NCBI RefSeq assembly: GCF_030815415.1
Contig: NZ_JAUSWW010000001.1
Span: 7,688,001-7,752,000 of the forward strand
Direction of reading: 5' to 3'
Length of the DNA stretch: 64,000 nucleotides
Origin: Streptomyces canus
Lineage (GTDB): Bacteria; Actinomycetota; Actinomycetes; Streptomycetales; Streptomycetaceae
This document shows positions 8,282 through 16,622 of this stretch, piece by piece. Each line of letters opens with the position of its first letter. Position 1 is the stretch's first letter. Made by a program: the position numbers and the translations under genes. The notes beneath the pieces are model-generated. The model had not been told where the DNA came from and ran no database searches. It saw only the letters and a list, made by a program, of their open reading frames with translations.

Positions 8282-9226
8282 GTGACGACTGCCGACCTCG
8301 CCACCCGACTCGGCATCCCCAGCGGGCCGCTGTTCTTCCCCGTCACCGCCTACGCGCCCGACGGCTCGGTCGACCTCGACGTCTACCGCGCGCATGTGCG
8401 CCGCGGGGTGGAGGCCGGGGCCGCCGCCGTCTTCGCGTGCTGCGGCACCGGGGAGTTCCACGCACTGACGCCCGAGGAGTTCGAGGCGTGCGTGCGGGCG
8501 GCCGTGGAGGAGACCGCCGGAAGGGTGCCGGTCGTCGCGGGCGCCGGGTACGGTACCGCGCTCGCCGTGCGGTACGCGAAGCTGGCCGAGGCGGCCGGCG
8601 CGGACGGACTGCTCGCGCTGCCGCCGTACCTCGTGATCGCCGGGCAGGAGGGACTGCTGCGGCACTACAAGGAGATCGCGGCGGCCACCGCGCTGCCCGT
8701 CGTCGTCTACCAGCGCGACAACGCCGTGTTCACACCGGAGACCGTCGTCGAACTGGCCCGCACCGAAGGGATCGTCGGCCTCAAGGACGGACTCGGCGAC
8801 CTCGACCTCGTCCAGCGGATCGTCAGCGCCGTGCGCACCGAGGTCCCCGGCGACTTCCTCTACTTCAACGGCCTGCCGACCGCCGAACAGACCCAGCTCG
8901 CCTACCGCGCGGTCGGCGTGCCGCTCTACTCCTCCGCCGTGTTCTGCTTCGCCCCCGAGGTCGCCCTCGCCTTCCACCGGGCGCTGGAGTCGGGCGACTC
9001 GGGGATGGTCAACCGTCTCCTGGACGGCTTCTACCGCCCGTTCGTCGAGTTGCGCGCTCAGGGCCGCGGTTACGCCGTCGCCCTGGTCAAGGCTGGTGTA
9101 CGGCTGCGGGGGCTCGACGTGGGGGAGGTGCGGCCGCCGCTGCACGAGCCGACCGAGGATCATGTGAAGCAGCTCGCTCAGATCATCGAGCGTGGGTACG
9201 CGCTGCTGGAGGAGGACACCAAGTGA
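8282..9226 (+). CDS. kdgD: 5-dehydro-4-deoxyglucarate dehydratase
   Basis: A 314-residue DapA/NAL-superfamily TIM barrel that dehydrates and decarboxylates 5-keto-4-deoxy-D-glucarate to 2-oxoglutarate semialdehyde. Lys168 in GIVGLKDGLGD is the Schiff-base lysine and Tyr143 in VVVYQRDN the proton relay. GTGEF (55-59) is the carboxylate-binding loop. The variant YQRDN and the LKDG(L/I)GD context are typical of KdgD rather than dihydrodipicolinate synthase. The GTG start is preceded by AGGGAGAG. Its stop overlaps the start of the next gene (GTGA). With udh divergent to it, it belongs to the oxidative galacturonate pathway; the galactarolactone-processing and galactarate dehydratase steps are not seen in this window. 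Confidence 0.88.
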   Translation: MTTADLATRLGIPSGPLFFPVTAYAPDGSVDLDVYRAHVRRGVEAGAAAVFACCGTGEFHALTPEEFEACVRAAVEETAGRVPVVAGAGYGTALAVRYAKLAEAAGADGLLALPPYLVIAGQEGLLRHYKEIAAATALPVVVYQRDNAVFTPETVVELARTEGIVGLKDGLGDLDLVQRIVSAVRTEVPGDFLYFNGLPTAEQTQLAYRAVGVPLYSSAVFCFAPEVALAFHRALESGDSGMVNRLLDGFYRPFVELRAQGRGYAVALVKAGVRLRGLDVGEVRPPLHEPTEDHVKQLAQIIERGYALLEEDTK

Positions 9227-10386
9227 AGGCGTCGATATTCGTCTACCCCTGGGACGTCAACGGGGACCCGGAGGCCGCCGCGCGCATCGCCGCCCTCGGC
9301 GTGCGCCAGGTGACGCTCGCCTCCGCGTACCACTCCACGCGCGCGTTGACGCCCCGCCACCCGCGCCACCGCATCGTGACCGCCGAGCACGCGTCCGTGC
9401 TCTACCCCACCGACGACCGCTGGCGGGGACGGGAGCTGAGCCCGTACCCGGCCGGCGACTGGGCGCCCGGCGACGCCTTCGGCGAGGCGGCCGCCGCGCT
9501 GACGCGGGCCGGTCTGGAGGTGCACACCTGGGTGGTCCTCGCCCACAACTCCCGCCTGGGCGCGGAACATCCGGACACCTCGGTCGTCAACGCCTACGGC
9601 GACCGCTACCCGTGGGCCCCCTGTATCGCCCAGCCCGCCACGCGCGCGTACCTCGTCGACCTGGCCGCCGAGGCCGCGGTACGCCCGGGCGCGCGCGGCA
9701 CCGAACTGGAGTCCCTCGGCTGGTACGGCCTCCAGCATCTGCACGCCCACGACAAGACGGGCGGGGTCGGCCTCGGGGACGCCGGCATGTATCTGATGGC
9801 GCTCTGCTTCTGCGCGGTCTGCCGGGAGGGCTACGGCGCCCAAGGCCTGGACGCCGACGAACTGGCCGCCGCGGTACGGGACGCGCTGGAGCCGCTGTGG
9901 CAGGGGGCGCCGGACGACGGTGACTGGATGGGGGTCGAGAAGCTCCTCGGTGCCTCGGTGGCGGCGGCCACGCGCGCGTGGCGCGACGAAACCGCCCGCA
10001 CGCTCCAGGAGGCGGCGGTCGGCGCGGTGCGCGCGGCGGCTCCCGACGGTTTCCAGATCCTGCTGCACGCCGACCCGGTGACGTACCACGTCGGCGCGAA
10101 CCCCGGCGTGGACCCCGCGCACATCCTCTCCGTCGCGGACGGCGTGGTCGTGCCGTGCGCGGGCGGACCGGGCCTGCTGACGCCGTTCGCCGAGCAGGGC
10201 CGGACGGACGCGGTGATTGCCGCCAACTTCGGCGTGGTCTCCGGGATGGGCGGCAGCCCCGGCACGCTCGCGACGGACGCGGCACGCGCGCGGGAGCTGG
10301 GCGCCACGGAGATGCGGCTCTATCACGCGGGGTTGGCGTCGGACGGGGATCTGAAGCTGGTACGCGCGGCGCTCGCCGGCCTCTGA
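9223..10386 (+). CDS. Alanine-rich protein of unknown function, TIM-barrel glycosidase-like, coupled to kdgD
   Basis: A 387-residue protein starting at the GTG that overlaps the kdgD stop, so the two are cotranslated. I do not recognise a characterised family. The repeated strand-helix pattern, the early ASIFVYPWDVNG strand, GLEVHTWVVLAHNS, GLQHLHAHDK and the cysteine motif CFCAVCREGYG (about residues 195-205) recall putative glycosyl-hydrolase-like TIM barrels with a CxCxxC loop. No signal peptide is present, so it acts in the cytoplasm. Its strict pairing with kdgD suggests a role in galacturonate or aldarate catabolism, for instance on an imported oligogalacturonide or a lactone intermediate. 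It overlaps the convergent MFS gene by 64 bases. Confidence 0.75.
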   Translation: MKASIFVYPWDVNGDPEAAARIAALGVRQVTLASAYHSTRALTPRHPRHRIVTAEHASVLYPTDDRWRGRELSPYPAGDWAPGDAFGEAAAALTRAGLEVHTWVVLAHNSRLGAEHPDTSVVNAYGDRYPWAPCIAQPATRAYLVDLAAEAAVRPGARGTELESLGWYGLQHLHAHDKTGGVGLGDAGMYLMALCFCAVCREGYGAQGLDADELAAAVRDALEPLWQGAPDDGDWMGVEKLLGASVAAATRAWRDETARTLQEAAVGAVRAAAPDGFQILLHADPVTYHVGANPGVDPAHILSVADGVVVPCAGGPGLLTPFAEQGRTDAVIAANFGVVSGMGGSPGTLATDAARARELGATEMRLYHAGLASDGDLKLVRAALAGL

Positions 10387-11537
10387 GCCGGCCACGCCGC
10401 CGTCAGCAGCCACACCCCGCCCAGGACGACCAACAGCGGCTTCTGGTCGACCAGTTCGACCAGGACCGCCCCCGCGGCCAGTCCGAGGACGTTCGGTGCG
10501 AACACCAGCGTGTTGGCCGTGGCGACCGTGCGGCCCAGCAGTGCGTCCGGTGTCTCGCGCTGTACGCCGGTGAGCGCGGCGATCAGCACACAGGGCAGCC
10601 CCACCCCGCTCGCCGCGCTGCACGCGAGGGCCACCGGATCGGACGGCACGGCCCGCAGCCCCGTCGCGACGGCCGTCAGGGCGATGCCGTACGCCGCGAA
10701 CCGGCGGGCGCCCAGGAGCCGCAGTCCGGGTCCCGAGAGCAGCCCGAGCACCACGGAACCGGCGCCCTGGACGGCGTAGAGGACACCGGCGTACGCGGGG
10801 GAGTGCCCGAGGTCGTCGATGACGGCGTAGAGCATCGCACCGTTCAGACCGGCGAAGAGCATGGTGGTGCCGCCGGCCAGGACGAGGGGGCGCAGGAGCG
10901 GGTGGGCCCGCAGATGGCGGACGGCCTCGGCGGCCGGGGCGCGCCGCGACGGCCTCAGCCCGCTCTCCCGGACGCGGAGGGTGGCGTACAGAACCGTGGC
11001 CAGCACGAAGGTGAGGGCGTCGAGGAGGGCGACGGCCGGTCCGCCGTACGCGGAGTAGAGTCCCGCGCCCGCCAGCGGGGCCACGAGTTTCATGCCCTCC
11101 GTGATCGCCGTCCGCAGCCCGTTGAACGCGCCGAGCAGGGACGGGTCGACGGCGGCGGCGACCAGGGCGGACTCGGCCGAGTCATGGACGACGCCGGCCG
11201 CGCCGTAGACGAAGAGGACCGCGTAGAGAAGCCAGAGGCCATCGGCGGAGTCGACGGTGAAGAGGGCGGGCAGCAGGGCGGCCAGAAGCAGGTTCGCGCC
11301 GATCAGCAGCGGTTTGCGCCGCATACGGTCGGCGAGGGTGCCCAGGAACGGGCCGAGCAGCGTCGGCGACCACATGACGAGCAGGCACAGCGCGGCGAGG
11401 CCGTCCGAGCCGGTGAGCTCCTTGACCCAGACGCCCGAGGCCAGCCAGAGCGCGGAGGTGCCGAAGCCGGAGACGACGACGGCGGTGAGGTAGAGGCCTG
11501 CGTCGCGGTCGCGCAGGACGGTCCGAAGAGGTGCCAT
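10323..11537 (-). CDS. MFS transporter
   Basis: A 404-residue major facilitator with about twelve hydrophobic segments. Loop 2-3 has the family motif GTLADRMRRKPLL. Segments such as LLIGANLLLAALLPALF and PLVLAGGTTMLFAGLNGAML are clear membrane spans. It resembles the enterobactin exporter/tetracycline-like (DHA3) group, so drug or siderophore efflux is possible. The chosen ATG at 11535-11537 begins the hydrophobic part properly; longer upstream starts would run across the neighbouring intergenic region. Its 3' end overlaps the convergent alanine-rich gene. No link to pectin use is evident. Confidence 0.82.
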   Translation of the reverse strand: MAPLRTVLRDRDAGLYLTAVVVSGFGTSALWLASGVWVKELTGSDGLAALCLLVMWSPTLLGPFLGTLADRMRRKPLLIGANLLLAALLPALFTVDSADGLWLLYAVLFVYGAAGVVHDSAESALVAAAVDPSLLGAFNGLRTAITEGMKLVAPLAGAGLYSAYGGPAVALLDALTFVLATVLYATLRVRESGLRPSRRAPAAEAVRHLRAHPLLRPLVLAGGTTMLFAGLNGAMLYAVIDDLGHSPAYAGVLYAVQGAGSVVLGLLSGPGLRLLGARRFAAYGIALTAVATGLRAVPSDPVALACSAASGVGLPCVLIAALTGVQRETPDALLGRTVATANTLVFAPNVLGLAAGAVLVELVDQKPLLVVLGGVWLLTAAWPAQRPASAARTSFRSPSDANPA

Positions 11538-11678
11538 GCCTGTTGATCGTGGGACTGAGGAGGGGGTGCGGGGATCGGGCAGATGCCCTGGAAGGAGATG
11601 CGTTTCCGCGGACGGCGATGAGTTCCGGGAGGCCTGTCGGTCTACCTCCTGAAGGGCACCCATCCCGGAGGAGCACGC

Positions 11679-12260
11679 ATGACTTTCGAGCTCGGCCCCC
11701 AGACCCGCACCCTGGCGCGCCTCGCCCAGGCCGTCCGGGACGACCAGCTGACGGACCCGACCCCCTGTCCGGCGATGGCGGTCCGCAATCTGCTGGGCCA
11801 CCTGCTGGGCCTGTCCGTCGCCTTCCGTGACGCCGCCCGCAAGGACCTCGGCCCCACGACGAACACCGATCCCGCCTCCGCCGTACCGGATATCGGCCCC
11901 GGCTGGCGCGAGGAGCTGCCGAAGGTCCTCGACGAACTCGCCGACGCCTGGCGCCACCCGTCGGCCTGGACCGGGATGACCCGCGCGGGCGGCGTCGACC
12001 TGCCCGGCGAGGTCGCCGGAGCGGTCGCGATCGACGAACTCGTCGTCCACGGCTGGGACCTGGCCCGCGCCACCGGCCTCCCGTACGACCCGGACCCCGC
12101 CGCGCTCCAGGTGTCGTACGACTTCCTGCTCGCGGCCGCCAAGGAGGACGACCAAGGCGGTGGCATCTTCGGTCCCGTGGTCCCCGTGCCGGACGGCGAC
12201 CCGCTGCTCGACCGGGCCGTCGGGCTGAGCGGGCGGGATCCCGAGTGGCAGCGGCCTTGA
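11679..12260 (+). CDS. TIGR03086-type DinB-like metal-binding protein
   Basis: A 193-residue member of the DinB/MDMPI (mycothiol-dependent maleylpyruvate isomerase N-terminal) fold. It is recognised by the opening DQLTDPTPCPAMAVRNLLGHLLGL and by AIDELVVHGWDLARATG. The two histidines in LLGHLL and VVHGWD are the likely metal ligands. Many such proteins exist per actinobacterial genome and most have no known substrate; some are mycothiol S-transferases. A ribosome-binding GGAGGA lies just before the ATG. It stands alone between an MFS gene on the other strand and a metallo-beta-lactamase-fold gene. Confidence 0.82.
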   Translation: MTFELGPQTRTLARLAQAVRDDQLTDPTPCPAMAVRNLLGHLLGLSVAFRDAARKDLGPTTNTDPASAVPDIGPGWREELPKVLDELADAWRHPSAWTGMTRAGGVDLPGEVAGAVAIDELVVHGWDLARATGLPYDPDPAALQVSYDFLLAAAKEDDQGGGIFGPVVPVPDGDPLLDRAVGLSGRDPEWQRP

Positions 12261-12294
12261 TCGAACGGCCTTGATCGAACGGCCTTAATCAGAG
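12253..12294 (+). repeat. Short tandem repeat GGCCTTGATCGAAC
   Basis: Two exact copies of a 14-base unit, plus a partial third (GGCCTTAATC), span the stop codon of the DinB-like gene and its 3' flank. The repeat includes the last codons, so it probably arose by slippage. Confidence 0.7.
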
Positions 12295-12328
12295 GCGTGT
12301 GCCAGGCACCCGGATCTACGCTCCCCGC

Positions 12329-13081
12329 ATGTCTCTCACCCTCACCGTTCTCGGCACCGCCTCCCCGCACCCCGGCCCGGACACCCCGTGCTCCGGTCAT
12401 CTGGTGCGGGGAGGCGGTGCCGAGGTGTGGGTGGACGCCGGGACCGGGACCTTCGCCGAGTTGCAGCGGCACACGGACCCGACGCGGCTGAGCGCGATCT
12501 GGATCTCGCATCTGCACGCCGACCACTACGCCGACCTCACGGCCGCGTTCTACGGCTTCGCCTACGGCGGGCTCACCCTCCCCGCGCCGATCCCGGTGTA
12601 CGCGCCGCGCGACTGCGCCGCACGCCTCGCCGGATTCTTCGGCCGACCGGACACCGGGTTCCTGGGCGGTGCCTTCGACTTCCGGCCGCTGTACGACGGG
12701 CACACCGTCCGGCACGGCGATCTGACGCTCACCGCCCGCGAGGTCCTGCACGACGTCGAGGCCTACGGACTGCGAGCCGAGAGCGGCGGACGGGCCCTGG
12801 CGTACTCCGGGGACACCGGGCCCTGCGACGGACTGCCGCGTCTCGCGGGCGGAGCGGACCTGTTCCTCTGCGAGGCCGACATCGATGTGCATCGCGATGG
12901 CGAACAGGTTCATCTGACGCCCGAGGACGCCGGCGGCGTGGCGCGAGCAGCGCGGGCCCGACAGCTGCTTCTCACTCACGTCGGTCCCACCCTCACCCCA
13001 GAGAACGCCACCGCCCGCGCCGCCTCCGTCTTCGGCGCTCCCACCGCCGCCGCCCGTGTCGGAGAGACGTACACCGCCTGA
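12329..13081 (+). CDS. Metallo-beta-lactamase-fold hydrolase
   Basis: A 250-residue MBL-fold protein. The zinc-binding motif SHLHADHYADL (HxHxDH) starts near residue 62. A downstream Asp is in YSGDTGPC and a final His in LLTHVGPT. The layout resembles RNase Z/arylsulfatase-like MBL proteins of the ElaC-related group, but it is shorter than true tRNase Z and lacks an obvious exosite, so a small-molecule hydrolase is likelier. The start at MSLTLTVLG is preferred over one ten codons upstream. GGATCTACGCT ends just before the ATG and could be a -10 element of a leaderless transcript. Confidence 0.82.
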   Translation: MSLTLTVLGTASPHPGPDTPCSGHLVRGGGAEVWVDAGTGTFAELQRHTDPTRLSAIWISHLHADHYADLTAAFYGFAYGGLTLPAPIPVYAPRDCAARLAGFFGRPDTGFLGGAFDFRPLYDGHTVRHGDLTLTAREVLHDVEAYGLRAESGGRALAYSGDTGPCDGLPRLAGGADLFLCEADIDVHRDGEQVHLTPEDAGGVARAARARQLLLTHVGPTLTPENATARAASVFGAPTAAARVGETYTA

Positions 13082-13121
13082 ACTCTCCGATCGGCAACCT
13101 CAACTTCCTTTGTCGGAAGCA

Positions 13122-13150
13122 TTGACGAAACACGGGCCCCCTCCTACGTT
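13122..13150 (+). promoter_or_regulatory. Sigma70-like promoter of the GntR-led pectin operon
   Basis: TTGACG (13122-13127) and TACGTT (13145-13150) are separated by exactly 17 bases, an excellent match to a housekeeping HrdB promoter. It points at the GntR regulator gene 75 bases downstream and would drive the long coupled operon. Confidence 0.65.
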
Positions 13151-13186
13151 CAACCCGTCGTACTTCGTACGTCATATATGAGACGC

Positions 13187-13214
13187 GATACGTGAGATCC
13201 GATACGCGAGATCC
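13187..13214 (+). promoter_or_regulatory. Direct repeat GATACG(T/C)GAGATCC, possible autoregulatory operator
   Basis: Two adjacent 14-base repeats (13 of 14 identical) lie between the predicted promoter and the GntR start codon. They are preceded by CGTACTTCGTACGTCATATATGAGACG, which carries a GTAC-ttc-GTAC... dyad. This placement downstream of -10 suits repression by the GntR protein itself. Confidence 0.45.
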
Positions 13215-13225
13215 GAGAGGCGCGC

Positions 13226-13894
13226 ATGACCTCTGTGCCCACGCCGATCCCCTCCCGCACGCAGTACGTGCTCGAGGAGATCAAACGCCGCATCCTCACC
13301 GGCCAGTTGACGCCGGGGCAGGCTCTGGTCGAGACCGAGCTCGCCGCGCAGTTCGGGGTGTCCAAGACCCCGGTGCGCGAGGCGCTCAAGACCCTGGCCG
13401 GCACCGGTCTCGTCGTGATGAACCAGTACAAGGGCGTCACGGTGCGCATGGTGGACGCGGACATGGCGCGCGAGGTCTACGACGTCCGGCTGCTCCTGGA
13501 GCCCGAGGCCCTGAAGCGGGCGGTGAAGCGCGGCGCCTCCCTCGACGAGGCCCGTGACGCGCTGACCCGGGCCGACCAGGCCACCGACACCGCCGAACGC
13601 TCCCTCGCCAACCGGGAGTTCCACCGGTCTCTGTATCTGCCGTGCGGCAACCCGCTGCTCGGCCGGATGCTCGACGAGGTCCGTGACCAGGCGGCCCTCG
13701 TCTCCGCCGTCGCCTGGGCGGCCTCGCCCTCGTGGGAGCGGGAGGCCGGTGAGCACCGGGAGATCCTGCGGCTCGCGCTCGACGGTGACGCCGACGGCGC
13801 GGCCCGCGCCCTTCACGCGCACATCGCGTCGTTCGTGCAACGGGCTTTCCCGGACGCGGAGTCCGAGGCCCAGGGAGAGGACGGTCAGGCATGA
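13226..13894 (+). CDS. GntR-family (FadR/FCD subgroup) transcriptional regulator
   Basis: A 222-residue regulator. The winged helix at about residues 10-75 includes LTPGQALVETELAAQFGVSKTPVREALKTL. The FCD effector-binding domain (about 85-210) has the helix REVYDVRLLLEPEA and ligand histidines in EFHRSLY, GEHREIL and HAHIASF that usually bind a metal and an organic acid. FCD regulators commonly sense sugar acids such as galacturonate, gluconate or their products. It is first in the operon and overlaps the next gene by four bases (ATGA), so its level is tied to the catabolic enzymes. It is the likely pathway-specific regulator of the pectin locus. Confidence 0.88.
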   Translation: MTSVPTPIPSRTQYVLEEIKRRILTGQLTPGQALVETELAAQFGVSKTPVREALKTLAGTGLVVMNQYKGVTVRMVDADMAREVYDVRLLLEPEALKRAVKRGASLDEARDALTRADQATDTAERSLANREFHRSLYLPCGNPLLGRMLDEVRDQAALVSAVAWAASPSWEREAGEHREILRLALDGDADGAARALHAHIASFVQRAFPDAESEAQGEDGQA

Positions 13895-14799
13895 CAGCGA
13901 CGTTCGAGACCCAGCGGGCGGCCCTGGCCGACGTGGTGGCGATCCCGGTGACACCGTTCGCCGAGGACGGCACCGTCGACCAGGACACCCACCGGGCCCT
14001 GCTGCGTCGTCTCCTCGACGGTGGGGTCACGACCCTCACCCCCAACGGGAACACCGGCGAGTTCTACGCCCTGACCCCCCAAGAGCGCCAGCTCGTCACC
14101 GAGTTGACGATCGACGAGGCCGGCGACCGTGCCGTGATCCTCGTCGGCGTCGGCCACGACGTGCCCACCGCCGTCGCCTCCGCGCAGCACGCCCGTGAGC
14201 TGGGCGCGGCGATGGTGATGGTCCACCAGCCCGTCCATCCGTACGTCTCCCAGGGCGGCTGGGTCGACTACCACCGCGCCATCGCCGAGGCCGTGCCCGA
14301 GCTGGGCGTCGTGCCGTACATCCGCAACGCGCAGCTCGGCGGTGCCCGTCTCGCCGAACTCGCCGACGTCTGCCCGAACGTCATCGGGGTGAAGTACGCC
14401 GTTCCGGACGCGGCGAGATTCGCCGCCTTCGCCCGGGACGCGGGCCTGGAACGCTTCGTGTGGGTGGCCGGCCTCGCCGAGCCCTACGCCCCCTCGTACT
14501 TCTCCGCGGGCGCCACCGGTTTCACCTCCGGACTGGTGAACGTCGCCCCGGCCGTCTCGCTGAACATGATCGAAGCGCTGCGGTCCGGCGACTACCCGGC
14601 CGCCATGAAGGTCTGGGAGCAGATCCGCCGCTTCGAGGAGCTCCGCGCCGCCAACGGCTCCGCCAACAACGTCACGGTCGTCAAGGAGGCCCTCGCCTCC
14701 CTCGGTCTGTGCCGCCGCGAGGTGCGTCCGCCGAGCCGGACGCTGCCCGAGGACGAGCGGGCCGAGGTCGCCGGGATAGCCGCCGGGTGGTCGATATGA
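13891..14799 (+). CDS. DapA/NAL-superfamily aldolase or dehydratase acting on a 2-keto-3-deoxy sugar acid
   Basis: A 302-residue class I TIM barrel. Lys168 in IGVKYAV forms the Schiff base, Tyr143 in VPYIRN is the catalytic tyrosine, and NGNTGEF (52-58) is the substrate carboxylate loop. It is only distantly like the KdgD at 8282, so it has another substrate. It is coupled at both ends (ATGA overlaps) to the GntR gene and to an IlvD/Edd dehydratase. That pairing fits 2-keto-3-deoxy-L-arabinonate dehydratase, giving 2-oxoglutarate semialdehyde, or a keto-deoxy-sugar-acid aldolase. Which of the two cannot be decided from the sequence. Confidence 0.82.
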   Translation: MTATFETQRAALADVVAIPVTPFAEDGTVDQDTHRALLRRLLDGGVTTLTPNGNTGEFYALTPQERQLVTELTIDEAGDRAVILVGVGHDVPTAVASAQHARELGAAMVMVHQPVHPYVSQGGWVDYHRAIAEAVPELGVVPYIRNAQLGGARLAELADVCPNVIGVKYAVPDAARFAAFARDAGLERFVWVAGLAEPYAPSYFSAGATGFTSGLVNVAPAVSLNMIEALRSGDYPAAMKVWEQIRRFEELRAANGSANNVTVVKEALASLGLCRREVRPPSRTLPEDERAEVAGIAAGWSI

Positions 14800-16532
14800 C
14801 CGACAGAGAACGCAAACGCCCCGAGGAGCTCCGGAGCCACCAGTGGTACGGCACCGAGGGCCAGTTGCGCACCTGGTCGCACAACGCCCGGATGCGCCAG
14901 CTGGGTTACGAGGCGGAGGAGTACCGGGGCCGCCCGGTGATCGCCGTCCTCAACACCTGGTCCGACATCAACCCTTGCCATGTCCATCTGCGCGAGCGCG
15001 CCGAGGCGGTCAAGCGGGGCGTGTGGCAGGCCGGGGGATTCCCGCTCGAGTTCCCGGTCGCCACCCTCTCGGAGACCTACCAGAAGCCGACCCCGATGCT
15101 CTACCGCAACCTCCTCGCGATGGAGACGGAGGAGCTGCTGCGGTCGTACCCGATCGACGCGGCGGTGCTGCTCGGCGGCTGCGACAAGTCGACGCCGGCG
15201 CTGCTCATGGGCGCCACCTCGGCCGATGTGCCGTCGCTCTTCGTGCCCGCGGGGCCGATGCTGCCGGGGCACTGGCGCGGGGAGACCCTCGGGTCCGGCA
15301 CCGACATGTGGAAGTACTGGGACGAGCATCGCGCGGGCAATCTGACGGACTGCGAACTCCGCGAACTCCAGGGCGGGTTGGCGCGTTCGCCCGGTCACTG
15401 CATGACCATGGGCACCGCGTCCACGATGACCGCGGCGGCGGAGGTCCTCGGCATGACACTGCCGGGCGCCTCCTCGATCCCGGCCGTCGACTCCGGGCAC
15501 GAGCGGATGGCCGCCGCCTCCGGGCGCCGTGCCGTGGAGCTCGCCTGGACCGCCCTCAAGCCGTCGGAGATCCTGACCCGACAGGCCTTCGAGGACGCCG
15601 TCACCACGGTGCTCGGACTGGGCGGCTCCACCAACGCGGTGATCCACCTGATCGCGATGGCCGGTCGGTCCGGGATCAAGCTCGGCCTCGACGACTTCGA
15701 CCGCATCGCCCGTACCGTCCCGGTGCTGGCGAACGTACGTCCCGGCGGACAGACGTACCTCATGGAGGACTTCTACTTCGCCGGCGGTCTGCCCGCCTTC
15801 CTCACCCGGATCACCGACCTGCTGCACCTGGACCGGCCGACCGTCAACGGCACGCTGGGGGAGCAGCTCCAAGGTGCCGTCGTGCACAACGACGACGTCA
15901 TCCGCACCCGTGAGAACCCGGTCGCCGACGAGGGCGGTGTCGCCGTCCTGCGCGGCAACCTCTGTCCGGACGGCGCGGTCATCAAGCACATCTCCGCCGA
16001 GCCGCACCTGCTCAAGCACACCGGTCCCGCGGTCGTCTTCGACGACTACAAGACCATGCAGCGGACCATCAACGACCCGTCGCTGAACATCACCGCCGAC
16101 AGCGTGGTGGTGCTGCGCAACGCCGGGCCCAAGGGCGGTCCGGGCATGCCCGAGTACGGCATGCTGCCCATCCCCGACCACCTGCTCAAGCAGGGGGTGC
16201 GGGACATGGTCCGGATCTCCGACGCCCGGATGAGCGGCACGAGTTACGGCGCGTGTGTGCTGCACGTCGCGCCCGAGTCGTACATCGGCGGACCGCTCGC
16301 CCTCGTCCGCAGCGGTGACCGGATCACCCTGGACGTCGAGGCGCGCGCCCTCCATCTCCATGTGGACGACGAGGAGTTGGAGCGCCGCAGGGCGCAGTGG
16401 ACGCCGCCGCCCGTCCGTTACGAGCGAGGCTACGGCGCGCTCTACAACGAGCAGATCACGCAGGCCGACACCGGCTGCGACTTCGAGTTCCTGGCCCGTC
16501 CGGGCAAGGCGACCGACCCGCACGCCGGCTGA
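14796..16532 (+). CDS. IlvD/Edd-family sugar-acid dehydratase, probable L-arabinonate (pentonate/hexonate) dehydratase
   Basis: A 578-residue iron-sulfur dehydratase. Cysteines 61 (INPCHVH), 129 (GGCDKST) and 202 (PGHCMTMG) are the cluster ligands, and Lys131 the carbamylated magnesium ligand. Ser in SDARMSGTSYG is the catalytic base. Length, the GTDMWKYWDEHRAG segment and spacing agree with sugar-acid dehydratases of the L-arabinonate dehydratase type rather than with dihydroxy-acid dehydratase of valine synthesis or 6-phosphogluconate dehydratase. Its product, a 2-keto-3-deoxy acid, would pass to the coupled DapA-like enzyme. Arabinose released from pectin arabinan is a reasonable origin of the substrate. 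Confidence 0.85.
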   Translation: MTDRERKRPEELRSHQWYGTEGQLRTWSHNARMRQLGYEAEEYRGRPVIAVLNTWSDINPCHVHLRERAEAVKRGVWQAGGFPLEFPVATLSETYQKPTPMLYRNLLAMETEELLRSYPIDAAVLLGGCDKSTPALLMGATSADVPSLFVPAGPMLPGHWRGETLGSGTDMWKYWDEHRAGNLTDCELRELQGGLARSPGHCMTMGTASTMTAAAEVLGMTLPGASSIPAVDSGHERMAAASGRRAVELAWTALKPSEILTRQAFEDAVTTVLGLGGSTNAVIHLIAMAGRSGIKLGLDDFDRIARTVPVLANVRPGGQTYLMEDFYFAGGLPAFLTRITDLLHLDRPTVNGTLGEQLQGAVVHNDDVIRTRENPVADEGGVAVLRGNLCPDGAVIKHISAEPHLLKHTGPAVVFDDYKTMQRTINDPSLNITADSVVVLRNAGPKGGPGMPEYGMLPIPDHLLKQGVRDMVRISDARMSGTSYGACVLHVAPESYIGGPLALVRSGDRITLDVEARALHLHVDDEELERRRAQWTPPPVRYERGYGALYNEQITQADTGCDFEFLARPGKATDPHAG

Positions 16533-16570
16533 GCCGCAGCAGCACCACAGCGCACCCGCATGTCCAGAGA

Positions 16571-16582
16571 GAAAGCGCTTCC
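16571..16582 (+). promoter_or_regulatory. AAGCGCTT palindrome, LacI-type operator candidate before the permease genes
   Basis: GAAAGCGCTTCC has an eight-base perfect palindrome AAGCGCTT with extended dyad arms. LacI/GalR-family operators in Streptomyces carbohydrate genes commonly centre on such GCGC cores. It lies 41 bases before the preferred ATG of the first permease gene. A matching CAAGCGCTTG lies at 23499. Confidence 0.45.
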
Positions 16583-16622
16583 CGCAAGACGTACCAAGAC
16601 GTACCGAGATCGGAGAACAGTC

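Noticed and set aside
11679..12260. True maleylpyruvate isomerase for the DinB-like proteins (also at 57549 and 62228)
   Set aside because: Only the general fold is shared and no gentisate pathway genes are present.
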